This document shows, piece by piece, positions 54,865 through 63,340 of a stretch of 64,000 bases of DNA. Under the pieces are notes generated by a model. The model was not told the DNA's origin. It searched no databases and worked only from the letters and a program-made list of their open reading frames with translations. The stretch is from assembly GCA_002293475.1 (NCBI GenBank), contig DBDG01000017.1, positions 20,947 to 84,946 of the forward strand, read 5' to 3'. This stretch comes from Lachnospiraceae bacterium UBA938. GTDB lineage: Bacteria > Bacillota > Clostridia > Lachnospirales > Lachnospiraceae. The translations under genes were made by a program, and so were the position numbers. Positions within the stretch are counted from its first letter, which is position 1. The number at the start of each line of letters is the position of its first letter.

Positions 54865-54896
54865 ATAAAAAAGCAAACGAGACTAAGGAGGTCAAT

Positions 54897-55559
54897 ATGC
54901 AGGCTATAATGGAACCTATTTTTGAAATACCCTATCTGATCGGTGTCGTTACCCTTGGTATTCTGATACTGCGTCATTCAAAAGATCAGAAGCAGTACCG
55001 GCTCTTTGGCATCATGGCGATTATCTTGGGCTGCGGCGATGCCTTTCACCTTGTTCCCCGGATCTACGCCCTCTGGACGGATGGCATCGCCAACCATCCT
55101 GCTTCATTGGGCATCGGCAAGATGGTTACTTCCATAACCATGACGGTGTTCTATGTATTTCTCTATCACGTCTGGCAAGCCAGATATAAAAAAGAAAACG
55201 TCAAGATCATTACGACCGCTGTCTATCTGCTGTACGTCGCCCGCGTCGCGCTTTGTTTTATGCCGCAGAACCAATGGACATCAGCCGACGCGCCGCTTTC
55301 ATGGGGCATCTATCGCAATCTGCCATTTACAGTGCTGGGCATCCTGATAATCATTATCTACTATAATGAAGCTAAACGCAGCAATGACCGGGCGTTCCGG
55401 TTTATGTGGCTGGCGGTTTTGCTCAGCTTTACTTTCTACATACCGGTCGTTTTATGGGCGGATCGTCTCCCGATGCTGGGCATGCTGATGATTCCCAAGA
55501 CCTGCGCTTATGTATGGATCGTATGGATGGGGTTTGCCGACGCCAAGCGGAGCCTATAA
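54897..55559 (+). CDS. Seven-helix-type integral membrane protein, unknown function
   Basis: 220 residues from the ATG at 54897, which follows AAGGAGG by 5 bases; an upstream in-frame ATG at 54855 lacks a binding site. Hydrophobic segments near residues 8-24, 36-52, 74-95, 104-122, 140-158, 170-190 and 192-210 suggest seven membrane helices. It has no recognised enzymatic motif. It carries its own promoter and ends in a strong terminator, so it is a monocistronic unit, not clearly tied to the pathway. Confidence 0.75.
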   Translation: MQAIMEPIFEIPYLIGVVTLGILILRHSKDQKQYRLFGIMAIILGCGDAFHLVPRIYALWTDGIANHPASLGIGKMVTSITMTVFYVFLYHVWQARYKKENVKIITTAVYLLYVARVALCFMPQNQWTSADAPLSWGIYRNLPFTVLGILIIIIYYNEAKRSNDRAFRFMWLAVLLSFTFYIPVVLWADRLPMLGMLMIPKTCAYVWIVWMGFADAKRSL

Positions 55560-55581
55560 GACAAAGATAAGTACGATAAAG

Positions 55582-55626
55582 ACCGGCGGTTACCGGGCGG
55601 CATTGGCCAGCCCGATAACCGCCGGT
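55582..55626. terminator. Long GC-rich hairpin between convergent genes
   Basis: ACCGGCGGTTA (55582-55592) pairs with TAACCGCCGGT (55616-55626), and after one mismatch CGGGC (55594-55598) pairs with GCCCG (55610-55614). It lies between the membrane protein gene and the convergent pyrophosphatase gene and probably terminates both, although the following T-run (TCTGTTCATTT) is weak. Confidence 0.75.
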
Positions 55627-55663
55627 TCTGTTCATTTCAACAGATTCCCTGCGAAAGCTTACA

Positions 55664-57733
55664 TCAGAATATTGATAAGGAAAGAAACAGCGTTGCCGCC
55701 AGGGAGGCAATCAGCGACACAACCGTAATCTGGGTGTTGATCGACGGTCCGGCGGTATCCTTGAAGGGATCGCCGACGGTATCGCCGACAACGGCTGCTT
55801 TATGGGCTTCTGAGCCTTTGCCGCCATGATGTCCGGCTTCAATATATTTCTTGGCATTGTCCCACAGACCGCCGGCATTGCTCATGAAGAGCGCCAGCAG
55901 CAGGCCGGCGACGATGTTACCGCACAGATATCCGCCGATAGCCTGAACGCCGCCGACAAAGCCGACCGCCAGCGTGATCAGGATGGCGGCCAGACCGGCC
56001 GGGATCAGTTCCTTCAGGGCTCCGTTGGTGGCGATCTCAATACATTTGTCATATTCGGGAACGACACCGGGCTTGCCTTCTTTCAGCCCCTTGATGGTGT
56101 TGAACTGTCTGTGGATCTCCGCTACCATCCGCTGGGCATTGCGGTCAACCCCGAGAATCAGCATCGCCGAGAAGGTTGCCGGTACTGCCGCGCCGATCAG
56201 CAGGCCGAAGAAGACGGTGGGATCCATAATGTCGAAACCGCTGATGCCTTCAACGCCAAGTGCCCTTGCCGCGACATTAACCTCGCTCATAAAAGCACCC
56301 AGAAGGGCGATAACAGTGAGACCGGCGGCACCGATGGCAAAGCCCTTGGTAATAGCTTTAACGGTATTGCCGGCACTGTCCAGCTTATCGGTGATTTCCA
56401 GTACTTCGTCACCCAGGCTGCCCATCTCGGCAAGGCCGCGGGCATTATCGACAATAGGACCGTAAGCGTCGTTGGAAATGATCATGCCGACGATGGATAG
56501 CATGCCGACGGCGGCCATGGCAATCCCGAACATGGCATAGCCTTCGCCGATGGGTTCACAGATCTTATAAGCGGCCAGAGCGGAAACACCGATTCCGATC
56601 AGGGAAGGCAGGACGCTCATAAAGCCATAAGAAACACCGGAAAGTATCGTTAAGGCCGGGCCTGATTCAGAAGCCTTGGCGGCATTGTGAACCGGTTTCT
56701 TCGAATCGTCGGTAAAATAATCACTGGCGATACCGATGACGACACCGATAGCCAAGCCGATCATGCTGGCACCCCAGATCCGCCATTCAAAGCCGAACAC
56801 AGCGGTAGCGATGGCAGTGATGACGGCAAAGATCCCGGTGGTAATATAGGTACTGTTATTCAATGCCGTAGTGGGGCTGCCTTTTCCCATTCTGGCCATA
56901 AAAACCCCGATGATAGAAGCCAATAGGCCTGATGCCGCATAGCAGAATACCATGGCGGCATTGTTACCGCCGAGCTCGCCGGCCAGCACTAAAGCAGCCG
57001 ACATGGAAGCTACGTTGGAATCAAAGAGGTCGGCACCCATACCGGCCACATCGCCGACATTGTCACCGACGTTGTCAGCGATAACCGCCGGGTTACGCGG
57101 ATCGTCTTCCGGTATCCCCAGTTCGACCTTACCGACCAAATCGGCACTGATATCCGCCGTCTTGGTAAAGATACCGCCGCCGGCTTTCGCAAACAGAGCC
57201 AAGGAACTGGCACCGAAGCTGAAGCCCAGAAGCACGGTAGTGTCATCGGTAAGTAAGGATAAAAGCGCGATGCCGAGCAGTGATGAGCCGACAACGGCCA
57301 TACCCATGACGGCACCGCCACGGAAGCCGGTCAGAAAAGAAGGCTTGATACCTTTCTGGGCAGCTTCGGCTGTTTTCATATTGGCGATGGTTGCCACGCG
57401 GATGCCGATTACTCCAGCAATACCGGAAAACACGGTACCGGCCACATAAGCAAGCGCCATAAAGATATTTTTCGTAATGCCGCCGCTCCAGATCGGTGAC
57501 GGCAGGAATACCAAGATCAGCAAGGCCGCAACGCCGACAAACTTGGCCAATGCCATATATTCCTTACGCAGAAAAGTACTGGAACCGTCACGGATCAATT
57601 GACCTACCTCGGCAATCCGCTTATTCTCCGACGGCCTGCCCTTGACCCAGCGGTATAGCCATGCCGCAAACAAAAAAGAGACGAGCGATATGCCTAGAGA
57701 AACGAAAATAAAAGTGTTTTGGGTGTAATTCAT
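55664..57733 (-). CDS. hppA: Membrane-bound proton-translocating pyrophosphatase
   Basis: About 689 residues from the ATG at 57733, placed 10 bases after GGAAGGAG. It is a polytopic H+-PPase with the signature DDPRNPAVIADNVGDNVGD near residue 210 and the second acidic motif KAAVVGDTVGDPFKDTAGPS near the end. It hydrolyses cytoplasmic pyrophosphate and pumps ions across the membrane. The GNTVKA motif has Lys where potassium-dependent enzymes have Ala, which suggests a potassium-independent proton pump. It is a housekeeping gene with a perfect consensus promoter and is not part of the cluster, though it would remove PPi released by adenylating enzymes. Confidence 0.95.
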   Translation of the reverse strand: MNYTQNTFIFVSLGISLVSFLFAAWLYRWVKGRPSENKRIAEVGQLIRDGSSTFLRKEYMALAKFVGVAALLILVFLPSPIWSGGITKNIFMALAYVAGTVFSGIAGVIGIRVATIANMKTAEAAQKGIKPSFLTGFRGGAVMGMAVVGSSLLGIALLSLLTDDTTVLLGFSFGASSLALFAKAGGGIFTKTADISADLVGKVELGIPEDDPRNPAVIADNVGDNVGDVAGMGADLFDSNVASMSAALVLAGELGGNNAAMVFCYAASGLLASIIGVFMARMGKGSPTTALNNSTYITTGIFAVITAIATAVFGFEWRIWGASMIGLAIGVVIGIASDYFTDDSKKPVHNAAKASESGPALTILSGVSYGFMSVLPSLIGIGVSALAAYKICEPIGEGYAMFGIAMAAVGMLSIVGMIISNDAYGPIVDNARGLAEMGSLGDEVLEITDKLDSAGNTVKAITKGFAIGAAGLTVIALLGAFMSEVNVAARALGVEGISGFDIMDPTVFFGLLIGAAVPATFSAMLILGVDRNAQRMVAEIHRQFNTIKGLKEGKPGVVPEYDKCIEIATNGALKELIPAGLAAILITLAVGFVGGVQAIGGYLCGNIVAGLLLALFMSNAGGLWDNAKKYIEAGHHGGKGSEAHKAAVVGDTVGDPFKDTAGPSINTQITVVSLIASLAATLFLSLSIF

Positions 57734-57861
57734 GTGTATCATTCTCCTTCCGAATATGATTCGCAATCACCGCTACAAATAAATTGATGAATTAAATTTC
57801 AGTCCAGTGCCCGTAAGCCCCCCCATTTTATCTGTCTGTGATTTTATTGCGCATACTTTTC

Positions 57862-57889
57862 ATTATAGACCTTAGAATGATTTTGTCAA
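57862..57889 (-). promoter_or_regulatory. Consensus promoter of the pyrophosphatase gene
   Basis: On the minus strand TTGACA (57889-57884) and TATAAT (57867-57862) match the vegetative consensus exactly, with a 16-base spacer. The untranslated leader is about 120 bases and includes a C-run (G-run in the RNA) near 57817-57823. Confidence 0.85.
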
Positions 57890-57900
57890 CAAAAAATTGG

Positions 57901-57988
57901 GGGCTGCCGGAAAAGTGCCGGAAAAGGGAAAATGATGTCGGGCTGCCGGAAAAGTGCCGGAAAAGGGAAAATGATGTCGGGCTGCCGG
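57901..57988. repeat. 39-bp direct tandem repeat, 2.3 copies
   Basis: A 39-base unit starting GGGCTGCCGGAAAAGTGCCG occupies 57901-57939 and recurs without change at 57940-57978. A third, partial copy begins at 57979 and diverges after GGGCTGCCGG. Each unit itself has two TGCCGGAAAAG segments. It lies between the divergent promoters of the pyrophosphatase and radical SAM genes. The rest of this 385-base gap (57734-58118) holds the two promoters and leaders. Confidence 0.9.
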
Positions 57989-58016
57989 TTAAGTCACGCC
58001 TCCCATGAAATAGCAC

Positions 58017-58045
58017 TTGAAAATGTTTCTAAATAGATATATGCT
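58017..58045 (+). promoter_or_regulatory. Candidate promoter of the radical SAM gene
   Basis: TTGAAA (58017-58022), a 17-base spacer and TATGCT (58040-58045). It is followed by an AT-rich leader of about 70 bases to the start at 58119. Confidence 0.5.
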
Positions 58046-58118
58046 TAATATAATATACTATATGGTAAAATATAGATTTAAAAGAATATATATACTAAAC
58101 TTTAGAAAAGGAGATATC

Positions 58119-59189
58119 ATGCAGAATTCATTAGAATTAGGACAGTATTTAAGCAAAGGCATGAACCTTCTCGTCCGTGACATCATAAAGGCATCTATAA
58201 GCAATCCCAAGGCCAGCCTTTATATGGCTCAGTATTCCCGGGCTGTTAAAAAGGCCGAGCGCCGCCGGCTCAGCTTAGAGAATAAGGGCGAGCACATTCC
58301 TTCATTTTTAATTGCCAGCATTACCGGCCATTGTAACTTAAGCTGCGCCGGTTGCTATGACCGTGCCAACAGCCCTTGCGCAAAACGTGAGGAAATGAAA
58401 CGAGACGAATGGGGCCGCATCTTTACTGAAGCGGAAGAACTTGGGGTCGCCGCCGCCATACTGGCCGGCGGCGAACCGTTGATGCGGATGGACATCATCG
58501 AGGAAGCCGCCATGCACCCGGCTATCTTGTTCCCAATATTCACCAATGGCACGATGCTGGACGAACAAGCGGTCAGGCTGTTTGATTCCAGCCGCAATCT
58601 GATCCCCATCATCAGTATCGAAGGAAGGGAAATGCAGACCGACCAGCGGCGGGGCAAGGGCACATATCAGAAAACCGTGGACGCTATGCAGACCCTTACG
58701 GATAAAAAGCTACTGTTTGGGACTTCTGTCACGGTGACCAAGGATAATCTGGATCTTGTTACCGATGACGGCTTTGTCTCAGAACTCAAGATGAAGGGCT
58801 GCAAAGCTGTAATATATGTAGAGTATGTTCCTGTAGAAAACCCTGAACTGGCACTTGACGATGCCATGCGCGATCTTCTGGCGGAACGCATATCGGCACT
58901 CAGGCTAAGCCATAATATCATCATCATTTCTTTTCCCGGCGATGAAAAAGAAGCGGGCGGCTGCCTTGCCGCCGGGCGCGGGTTCTTTCATATTAACTAT
59001 AGCGGCGGGGCGGAACCCTGTCCGTTCTCGCCCTATTCCGATACCAGCTTAAGAACCGTCTCGCTCAGAGAGGCACTTAAATCGCCGTTATTTAGCCAGC
59101 TTCGCGACAGCGGAAACTTACTTAAGGAACATCAGGGCGGCTGCGCTTTATTTGATCAGGCTGATTATGTTAAATCGCTTATTGGATAA
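58119..59189 (+). CDS. Radical SAM protein
   Basis: 356 residues from the ATG at 58119, which follows AAAGGAG by 6 bases; a longer reading frame upstream to 58017 is AT-rich leader. The cluster motif is TGHCNLSCAGCYDRAN (CxxxCxxC near residues 68-75), then LAGGEPLMRMD near 114 and FPIFTNGTML. C-terminal cysteines (GGCLAAGRG, EPCPFSPYS and GGCALF) could hold an auxiliary cluster. It resembles short SPASM-like radical SAM proteins of Clostridia with unknown substrates. It is outside the biosynthetic operon and has its own promoter. Confidence 0.88.
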   Translation: MQNSLELGQYLSKGMNLLVRDIIKASISNPKASLYMAQYSRAVKKAERRRLSLENKGEHIPSFLIASITGHCNLSCAGCYDRANSPCAKREEMKRDEWGRIFTEAEELGVAAAILAGGEPLMRMDIIEEAAMHPAILFPIFTNGTMLDEQAVRLFDSSRNLIPIISIEGREMQTDQRRGKGTYQKTVDAMQTLTDKKLLFGTSVTVTKDNLDLVTDDGFVSELKMKGCKAVIYVEYVPVENPELALDDAMRDLLAERISALRLSHNIIIISFPGDEKEAGGCLAAGRGFFHINYSGGAEPCPFSPYSDTSLRTVSLREALKSPLFSQLRDSGNLLKEHQGGCALFDQADYVKSLIG

Positions 59190-59192
59190 TTG

Positions 59193-60290
59193 TCATTTTA
59201 CAAAAAAGCTGACGAGATAATGACTGTCATGATTTAAAGCTATGGGGAAGGTATCGACCGGCTCCAATGAATCTAACGAATATACATGGAAAGCGGATTC
59301 TGTTCGCCCGGAACCAGGAAAGCACGCCGTTAATAATTTATCTTCATATATCTCAAACTGGCTGATAATGTCGATCAACGTGTGATAGCTATAGGTTTCT
59401 GTTTCCGGATCCAAAACGGTCATGCCATTGCCGGCCAGATTGACCGGATCATAATGGGATATGAAAAGCCGGTCATCGTCAATCTCTATTTGGAACGGGA
59501 AGGGGCTGCCGATGTCATAGGCCAGTATTTCATGATTCACAGTATTAAAACCATATATGAAAGTAGACAACCCGTCCTCAATTGATCTGTTACAGGTGAA
59601 ATACAGTATATCCCCTGCCATGCATGAATCCAGCTGTAATGAACCGCATGAGCTGATATCTATTTCCGCAAGCACTTTCATAGTGGATATCTCTATAACA
59701 TAAATTAAGCCTGTATTTTGCCCCCTGCCTAACACAGAGGCAAAAGCATAGATTCTGTCACCATATGTTTCCATGTATAGGACAAGTGAGTCTGCCAGTT
59801 CCAGCTCAGAAACCGCCTGGGTTTTTTTATCATAAGAGGCAATCTGAAAGACATTGTTCAAATTGCCAGCTACAAATATATTGTTTTCGCTGACCGCAAT
59901 AGCCGTAATCGGTTTATCCCATATCTTATGTTTTACTACTTCTCCGTTATCTTTATTTATTTCAAGAACAATGCCGGAATCCTTTTGGGTATCTAGGCCG
60001 TTAGCTCCCAAATATATATGGTTATTGAAAGTTTTGTGTGAATTCCAAGGCAGTATTCCTCCCACATCCAGCTCAATACCAACAGCTTTCTCACCGGAAA
60101 AGCCGCAGAAGGTTATATATCCGGTATTTTCACTGCCGGTTGTCTCGATAAAGCCGAGTTCGTATTCGCTATTTAGTTCTTTAGCGGGAGAACATGATGT
60201 CAATAATGACAGAACAATTAATAAAGGGATAATAATACCTTTCGGAAAGGCAGCTGATGAAAGCTGCCTTTCCCTGTTTTTATTTCTCAT
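59193..60290 (-). CDS. Lipoprotein with beta-propeller-like repeats
   Basis: 365 residues. A long basic n-region is followed by a hydrophobic segment and the lipobox LLTSC (Cys33), so it is anchored on the outer face of the membrane. The remainder is beta-rich with recurring short repeats (ITAIAVSENNIFVAG, LYMETYGDRIYAFAS, IEIDDDRLFISHYD, FEIYEDKLLTACF), like WD40/PQQ-type propellers. The start overlaps the end of the YiiX-like gene by 11 bases without its own binding site, so it is probably translated by coupling. A 12-bp hairpin lies within the first codons. No substrate can be inferred. Confidence 0.75.
   Translation of the reverse strand: MRNKNRERQLSSAAFPKGIIIPLLIVLSLLTSCSPAKELNSEYELGFIETTGSENTGYITFCGFSGEKAVGIELDVGGILPWNSHKTFNNHIYLGANGLDTQKDSGIVLEINKDNGEVVKHKIWDKPITAIAVSENNIFVAGNLNNVFQIASYDKKTQAVSELELADSLVLYMETYGDRIYAFASVLGRGQNTGLIYVIEISTMKVLAEIDISSCGSLQLDSCMAGDILYFTCNRSIEDGLSTFIYGFNTVNHEILAYDIGSPFPFQIEIDDDRLFISHYDPVNLAGNGMTVLDPETETYSYHTLIDIISQFEIYEDKLLTACFPGSGRTESAFHVYSLDSLEPVDTFPIALNHDSHYLVSFFVK
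60244..60273 (-). promoter_or_regulatory. 12-bp hairpin at the junction of the YiiX-like and lipoprotein genes
   Basis: GGAAAGGCAGCT (60244-60255) pairs perfectly with 60262-60273 around a 6-base loop, starting 7 bases after the YiiX-like stop in the minus-strand RNA. No U-run follows on that strand, so it may attenuate or process rather than terminate. On the plus strand a GTTTTT run follows, which could stop antisense transcripts. Confidence 0.55.
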
Positions 60291-60906
60291 AGACTGTGTA
60301 TGTGTTGCTTGAATCTACCAGTTCCATCGGATGTACGGCGGAAAGCCAGGCCGCCGTATCCAGATCAATGCCAAAATTGTCAAGGAATGAGGCATATACA
60401 AGTTGTGAACAATAGAAAGAACTTCTCGTCCACCGGTCTATGTAATTCCAGTTATAGGGTTTGCCTCGCTGAGAATAACACCAGTCAGCGGCTTGGGCAT
60501 CTTGAGCCGTCGTCGTTCCTGATACCGTAACCCCATAGCATGCACTTTTTGTGCTGTTCCAGTTGTTTGCTCCTGTCGTCACGCCTGTATCAAGAGATTC
60601 TACTACGGTCGAGCTTGTGTATACGATCGCGGCATGCCCGGTAGGTATCAGGTTCTTGTACTTATCCGGTGTTACAAGGATAACGCCTTTTCTCGTTGGA
60701 TAGCTACCGAACGCTCTGGCAGCAACAAGGCTTCCGCTGCTTTTGTCAGGCATGACTGGCTGGCTGCTTACTTCTTCCCACATTGCAGCTATGTCCTGCT
60801 CATTATATTCGGGCTCCGGATCAGCGGCAACCGCGGAAATACCGACTGATACAAGCGTGGCCATTGCCACCGTTAAAGATATAAAACTACGTAAAGATCT
60901 TTTCAT
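60280..60906 (-). CDS. Secreted YiiX/YebB-like papain-fold cysteine hydrolase
   Basis: 208 residues from the ATG at 60906, 9 bases after AAGGAG. A signal peptide (MKRSLRSFISLTVAMATL) probably ends after AVA near residue 28. The mature part has IPTGHAAIVY (His) and, further on, SSFYCSQLVYASF (Cys), the permuted His-then-Cys order of YiiX-type NlpC/P60 relatives. Such proteins cleave amide bonds in lipids or peptides at the cell surface. It is first in a two-gene operon with the lipoprotein, and its promoter carries an 18-bp palindrome. Confidence 0.85.
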   Translation of the reverse strand: MKRSLRSFISLTVAMATLVSVGISAVAADPEPEYNEQDIAAMWEEVSSQPVMPDKSSGSLVAARAFGSYPTRKGVILVTPDKYKNLIPTGHAAIVYTSSTVVESLDTGVTTGANNWNSTKSACYGVTVSGTTTAQDAQAADWCYSQRGKPYNWNYIDRWTRSSFYCSQLVYASFLDNFGIDLDTAAWLSAVHPMELVDSSNTYTVYEK

Positions 60907-60938
60907 AAGCGAGTTCTCCTTTTTTGATTTGTCATGTG

Positions 60939-60956
60939 TATTGTTTATAAACAATA
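60939..60956. promoter_or_regulatory. Perfect 18-bp palindrome at the YiiX-like promoter
   Basis: TATTGTTTATAAACAATA is fully self-complementary and lies just downstream of the -10 box of the minus-strand promoter at 60960-60988 and about 33 bases before the start codon. This is a typical repressor-binding position. The regulator is not in the window. Confidence 0.65.
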
Positions 60957-60959
60957 TCT

Positions 60960-60988
60960 ATTGTACCAGTTTTATCCTTGTTTTGCAA
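60960..60988 (-). promoter_or_regulatory. Promoter of the YiiX-like/lipoprotein operon
   Basis: On the minus strand TTGCAA (60988-60983), a 17-base spacer and TACAAT (60965-60960), giving good matches to the vegetative consensus. The remainder of the gap to 61225 is AT-rich, with one short reading frame at 61159. Confidence 0.65.
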
Positions 60989-61158
60989 GCTAATCATTAA
61001 TTTGCATTATATAAATTGATATATTGGTACATCAAATTATTATTGTCTTTTTATTTACAAACATGCATTGTTTGGATAAAATATTATTTAAATCTTAAGA
61101 TTTTTGTAACGCAATACAACAGCACCGCGAATATGATATCGGAGGAAGGGAACGACAA

Positions 61159-61218
61159 ATGAGCCAGGATAAGAGGTATTTACCCGGCTGCCCGGTTCTT
61201 CGGATGATGAGACTTTAA
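61159..61218 (+). CDS. 19-codon reading frame with a very strong ribosome binding site
   Basis: ATG at 61159 follows GGAGGAAGGG by 8 bases and encodes MSQDKRYLPGCPVLRMMRL before a TAA. The binding site is better than that of most genes here, but there is no family match and no conservation can be tested. It may be the start of a gene whose remainder was deleted at the neighbouring YraQ-type gene, a leader peptide without a visible target, or chance. Confidence 0.3.
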   Translation: MSQDKRYLPGCPVLRMMRL

Positions 61219-61225
61219 CGGCTGT

Positions 61226-62125
61226 TCAGAAAGCATCTACCAGCAATCCCGATAACAGCGCATAACCCATGACAAATAATATGTATAAAGCAAACCGCTT
61301 TATGCCCAACACGATTTTTACTGCGCCTAGGTTGGTGATCTTAGTCGCCGGCCCGGTCAGCATGAATGCCGTAGCGCTCCCCATGCTCATACCGCCCCAG
61401 AGCCACTCCTGCAGCAGGGGAATGGTTGCGCCGCCGCAGGCGTAAAGCGGTACGCCGATGGTCGCAGCCAGAAATATGCCAAAATCATTACGGGTGCCGA
61501 ACAGGCGGTCAATCAGGCCAGCCGGGACATAGCGGGTGAACAGCGCTGCAAGACAAAGACCGAGAAGAAACCATCCGGCTGTCGCCTTGATATTGCGGCC
61601 GATATTTTTCAACAGCCGCATTAAGATGTCCGGATCGGTATCATGGCTGGCTGGTTCGGCAAAACCATCAAAATTAAAAAACGGCTTATCCTGATAAGCG
61701 ATCCTGATCAGCAGTCCTGCTGCGATTCCGCAGATAAAGCACGAGACAATCCGTACCGTCAGCGCCGTGCCGCCCAGTACGGCACTGTAAATGATGAGTT
61801 GCGGATTGAGTAGGATCGAACTCATCATAAATGCCGCCAGCCAGTCATCCTTGATGCCGAGGCGGGAAAATGACGCGGCCAGCGGTATCGTTCCATACAT
61901 ACATAAAGGAGACGCGATGCCGATTGCGCTTGCCGGGATCACGCCCAGCACCCCTAACCTTTTCTTATTTAATGATGTAAACAGGCCATGTATTTTTGAT
62001 TTGCCGAATACGGAGATCACCGAGCCGAGAACCATGCCCAGTGCATAGTATGGCGCGATCTGCCTAAACTGTAACATAAAGTAATACCACAGATATACCC
62101 ATTCACGCTGTAGAACATCTAGCAT
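61226..62125 (-). CDS. YraQ/UPF0718-type permease
   Basis: A 299-residue polytopic membrane protein with two parallel halves, each bearing a GxxxPLCxxGxxP-like segment: GIASPLCMYGTIPLAASF near residue 70 and GVPLYACGGATIPLLQEWL near 222. These are hallmarks of the YraQ family of predicted permeases. About eight membrane helices are apparent, and the LLNPQLIIY segment is also typical. Substrate is unknown; relatives are linked to thiol or metalloid handling. It lies 18 bases after the DUF362 gene in the same direction, so the two may be co-transcribed. Confidence 0.85.
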   Translation of the reverse strand: MLDVLQREWVYLWYYFMLQFRQIAPYYALGMVLGSVISVFGKSKIHGLFTSLNKKRLGVLGVIPASAIGIASPLCMYGTIPLAASFSRLGIKDDWLAAFMMSSILLNPQLIIYSAVLGGTALTVRIVSCFICGIAAGLLIRIAYQDKPFFNFDGFAEPASHDTDPDILMRLLKNIGRNIKATAGWFLLGLCLAALFTRYVPAGLIDRLFGTRNDFGIFLAATIGVPLYACGGATIPLLQEWLWGGMSMGSATAFMLTGPATKITNLGAVKIVLGIKRFALYILFVMGYALLSGLLVDAF

Positions 62126-62143
62126 CAGCCGTCATCCCCCTGT

Positions 62144-63217
62144 TTATTCTAAGCGGATCAGTTCATAAGCTTGCGTGCCAAGGCCGATCGTTTCGCCGTA
62201 CTCAAGGGACAGAAAACCGTTGCGGCCTTCCACGCGCCGTATGAAGCTTGCGTTGCCTTCCGCCTCCCAGATCAGGTCAAGGCAGGCTTTGTCAAGCGCC
62301 ACCGGATCATGGGAGGCGAGGATGCCAATATCGTGAATATCCGGCTCAGACGGGTTGCCGTTACAGTCGCAGTCTACCGACAGGCGGTTCATCACGTTTA
62401 TAAAGACAATATTCTCGCCGCCCAGCGCATCGGAAACCGAAAGCCCGGCCTCGGCCATCGCCATCTGGAACTGATCGTTATCCCCGCTGATACCGCCCTC
62501 GGTACGGGTGCCGCCGCTGTGTATCCAGACCTTGCCCTTAGACGAGCCGATGCCGATAGAGATATTTTTGACTGCGCCGCCGAAGCCTGCCATAGCATGC
62601 CCTTTGAAATGCGATAGGATCAGCATGGAATCAAAGTCGCCGAACCGTGCGCCGACATAGTTGACACCATTAAGAACCGCGCCGCTGTTAACAGCAAGTT
62701 CCATAGAATCCTCTTCATCCATAATCACCATAGGCGTAAAGCCGTGGTCCTCCGCCACTTGATAATGCATGGCGGTTTCAGAACGGGAACCGCCATATGC
62801 CGTGTTTGATTCAACGTAGGTCCCGTCGAGAGAGGTGACAAGCCCGCCGATGAGCTCCTGCCGCAGATAGTTGGAATTGGGCGGCTCGCCGGTCGTGACC
62901 TTTACGGCAAGCCTGCCTGCGGGTGTCCACTCCAAAGCGTCGTAGACAGCCTGCAAGCCATCTGCGGTTATGTCATCCGTATAATAGACGGCGGACGGCT
63001 CGCCGACGGTTCCCGCGGCCGTTTCCGGCTCAGCGGCTGTTTCCGTTTCAGCGGCTGTTTCCGTTTCAGCGGCTGATTCCGTTTCATCGGCTGTTTCCGG
63101 CTCAGCGGCTGTTTCCGGCAGTATGGGAGAAACCGTGCCTTCTTCTGTCCCAGCGCAGCTCGTGAGTAAGGCGAGCAAAAGCAGCGCGGCGGTTAGGATT
63201 GGGAATGATTTTTTCAT
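62144..63217 (-). CDS. DUF362 lipoprotein
   Basis: 357 residues. The signal ends in the lipobox LLTSC (Cys21), so the protein is attached to the outer membrane leaflet. A Glu/Thr/Ala-rich linker of repeats (ETAAE, ETES types, residues 35-68) spaces it from the DUF362 domain, which has LILSHFKGHAMAGFGGAVKN near residue 205, GSSKGKVW and ASHDPVALDKACLDL. DUF362 proteins often contain ferredoxin-type cysteines; here only CDCNGN is present, so an Fe-S cluster is doubtful. Function is unknown. Confidence 0.85.
   Translation of the reverse strand: MKKSFPILTAALLLLALLTSCAGTEEGTVSPILPETAAEPETADETESAAETETAAETETAAEPETAAGTVGEPSAVYYTDDITADGLQAVYDALEWTPAGRLAVKVTTGEPPNSNYLRQELIGGLVTSLDGTYVESNTAYGGSRSETAMHYQVAEDHGFTPMVIMDEEDSMELAVNSGAVLNGVNYVGARFGDFDSMLILSHFKGHAMAGFGGAVKNISIGIGSSKGKVWIHSGGTRTEGGISGDNDQFQMAMAEAGLSVSDALGGENIVFINVMNRLSVDCDCNGNPSEPDIHDIGILASHDPVALDKACLDLIWEAEGNASFIRRVEGRNGFLSLEYGETIGLGTQAYELIRLE
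63019..63118. repeat. 18-bp in-frame tandem repeats coding the acidic linker of the DUF362 lipoprotein
   Basis: About five imperfect copies of an 18-base unit (TCAGCGGCTGTTTCCGTT, with GGCTCA or GATTCC variants) code for the repeated Glu-Thr-Ala-Ala peptide on the minus strand. The number of copies could vary by slippage, changing linker length without shifting the frame. Confidence 0.75.
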
Positions 63218-63262
63218 TGTTCAGCTTCCTTTCTAATGGTGGTCAGACTGCTCCGCCGGCCT

Positions 63263-63340
63263 TTAGCAGGCCAAAGGACGGCCAAGGAAAATGTTCATAA
63301 GACAGTCCATTCCTTTGGATAAAATCGCTGCATCAGTCAT
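63263..63340 (-). pseudogene. Truncated 25-codon gene start within the HepT-like frame
   Basis: ATG at 63340 has GGAGG 7 bases upstream and encodes MTDAAILSKGMDCLMNIFLG, then stops after 25 residues. In another frame the preceding bases read FVKEMEENE and stop across this ATG (ATGA overlap), as if a separate small gene once ended here. This suggests remnants of a small toxin-antitoxin-like operon joined to HepT by a deletion. Confidence 0.4.

Noticed and set aside
55826..57449. Long plus-strand frames opposite the pyrophosphatase gene.
   Set aside because: They arise from the biased codon use of the GC-richer pyrophosphatase gene. The opposite strand encodes a full-length, highly conserved enzyme.
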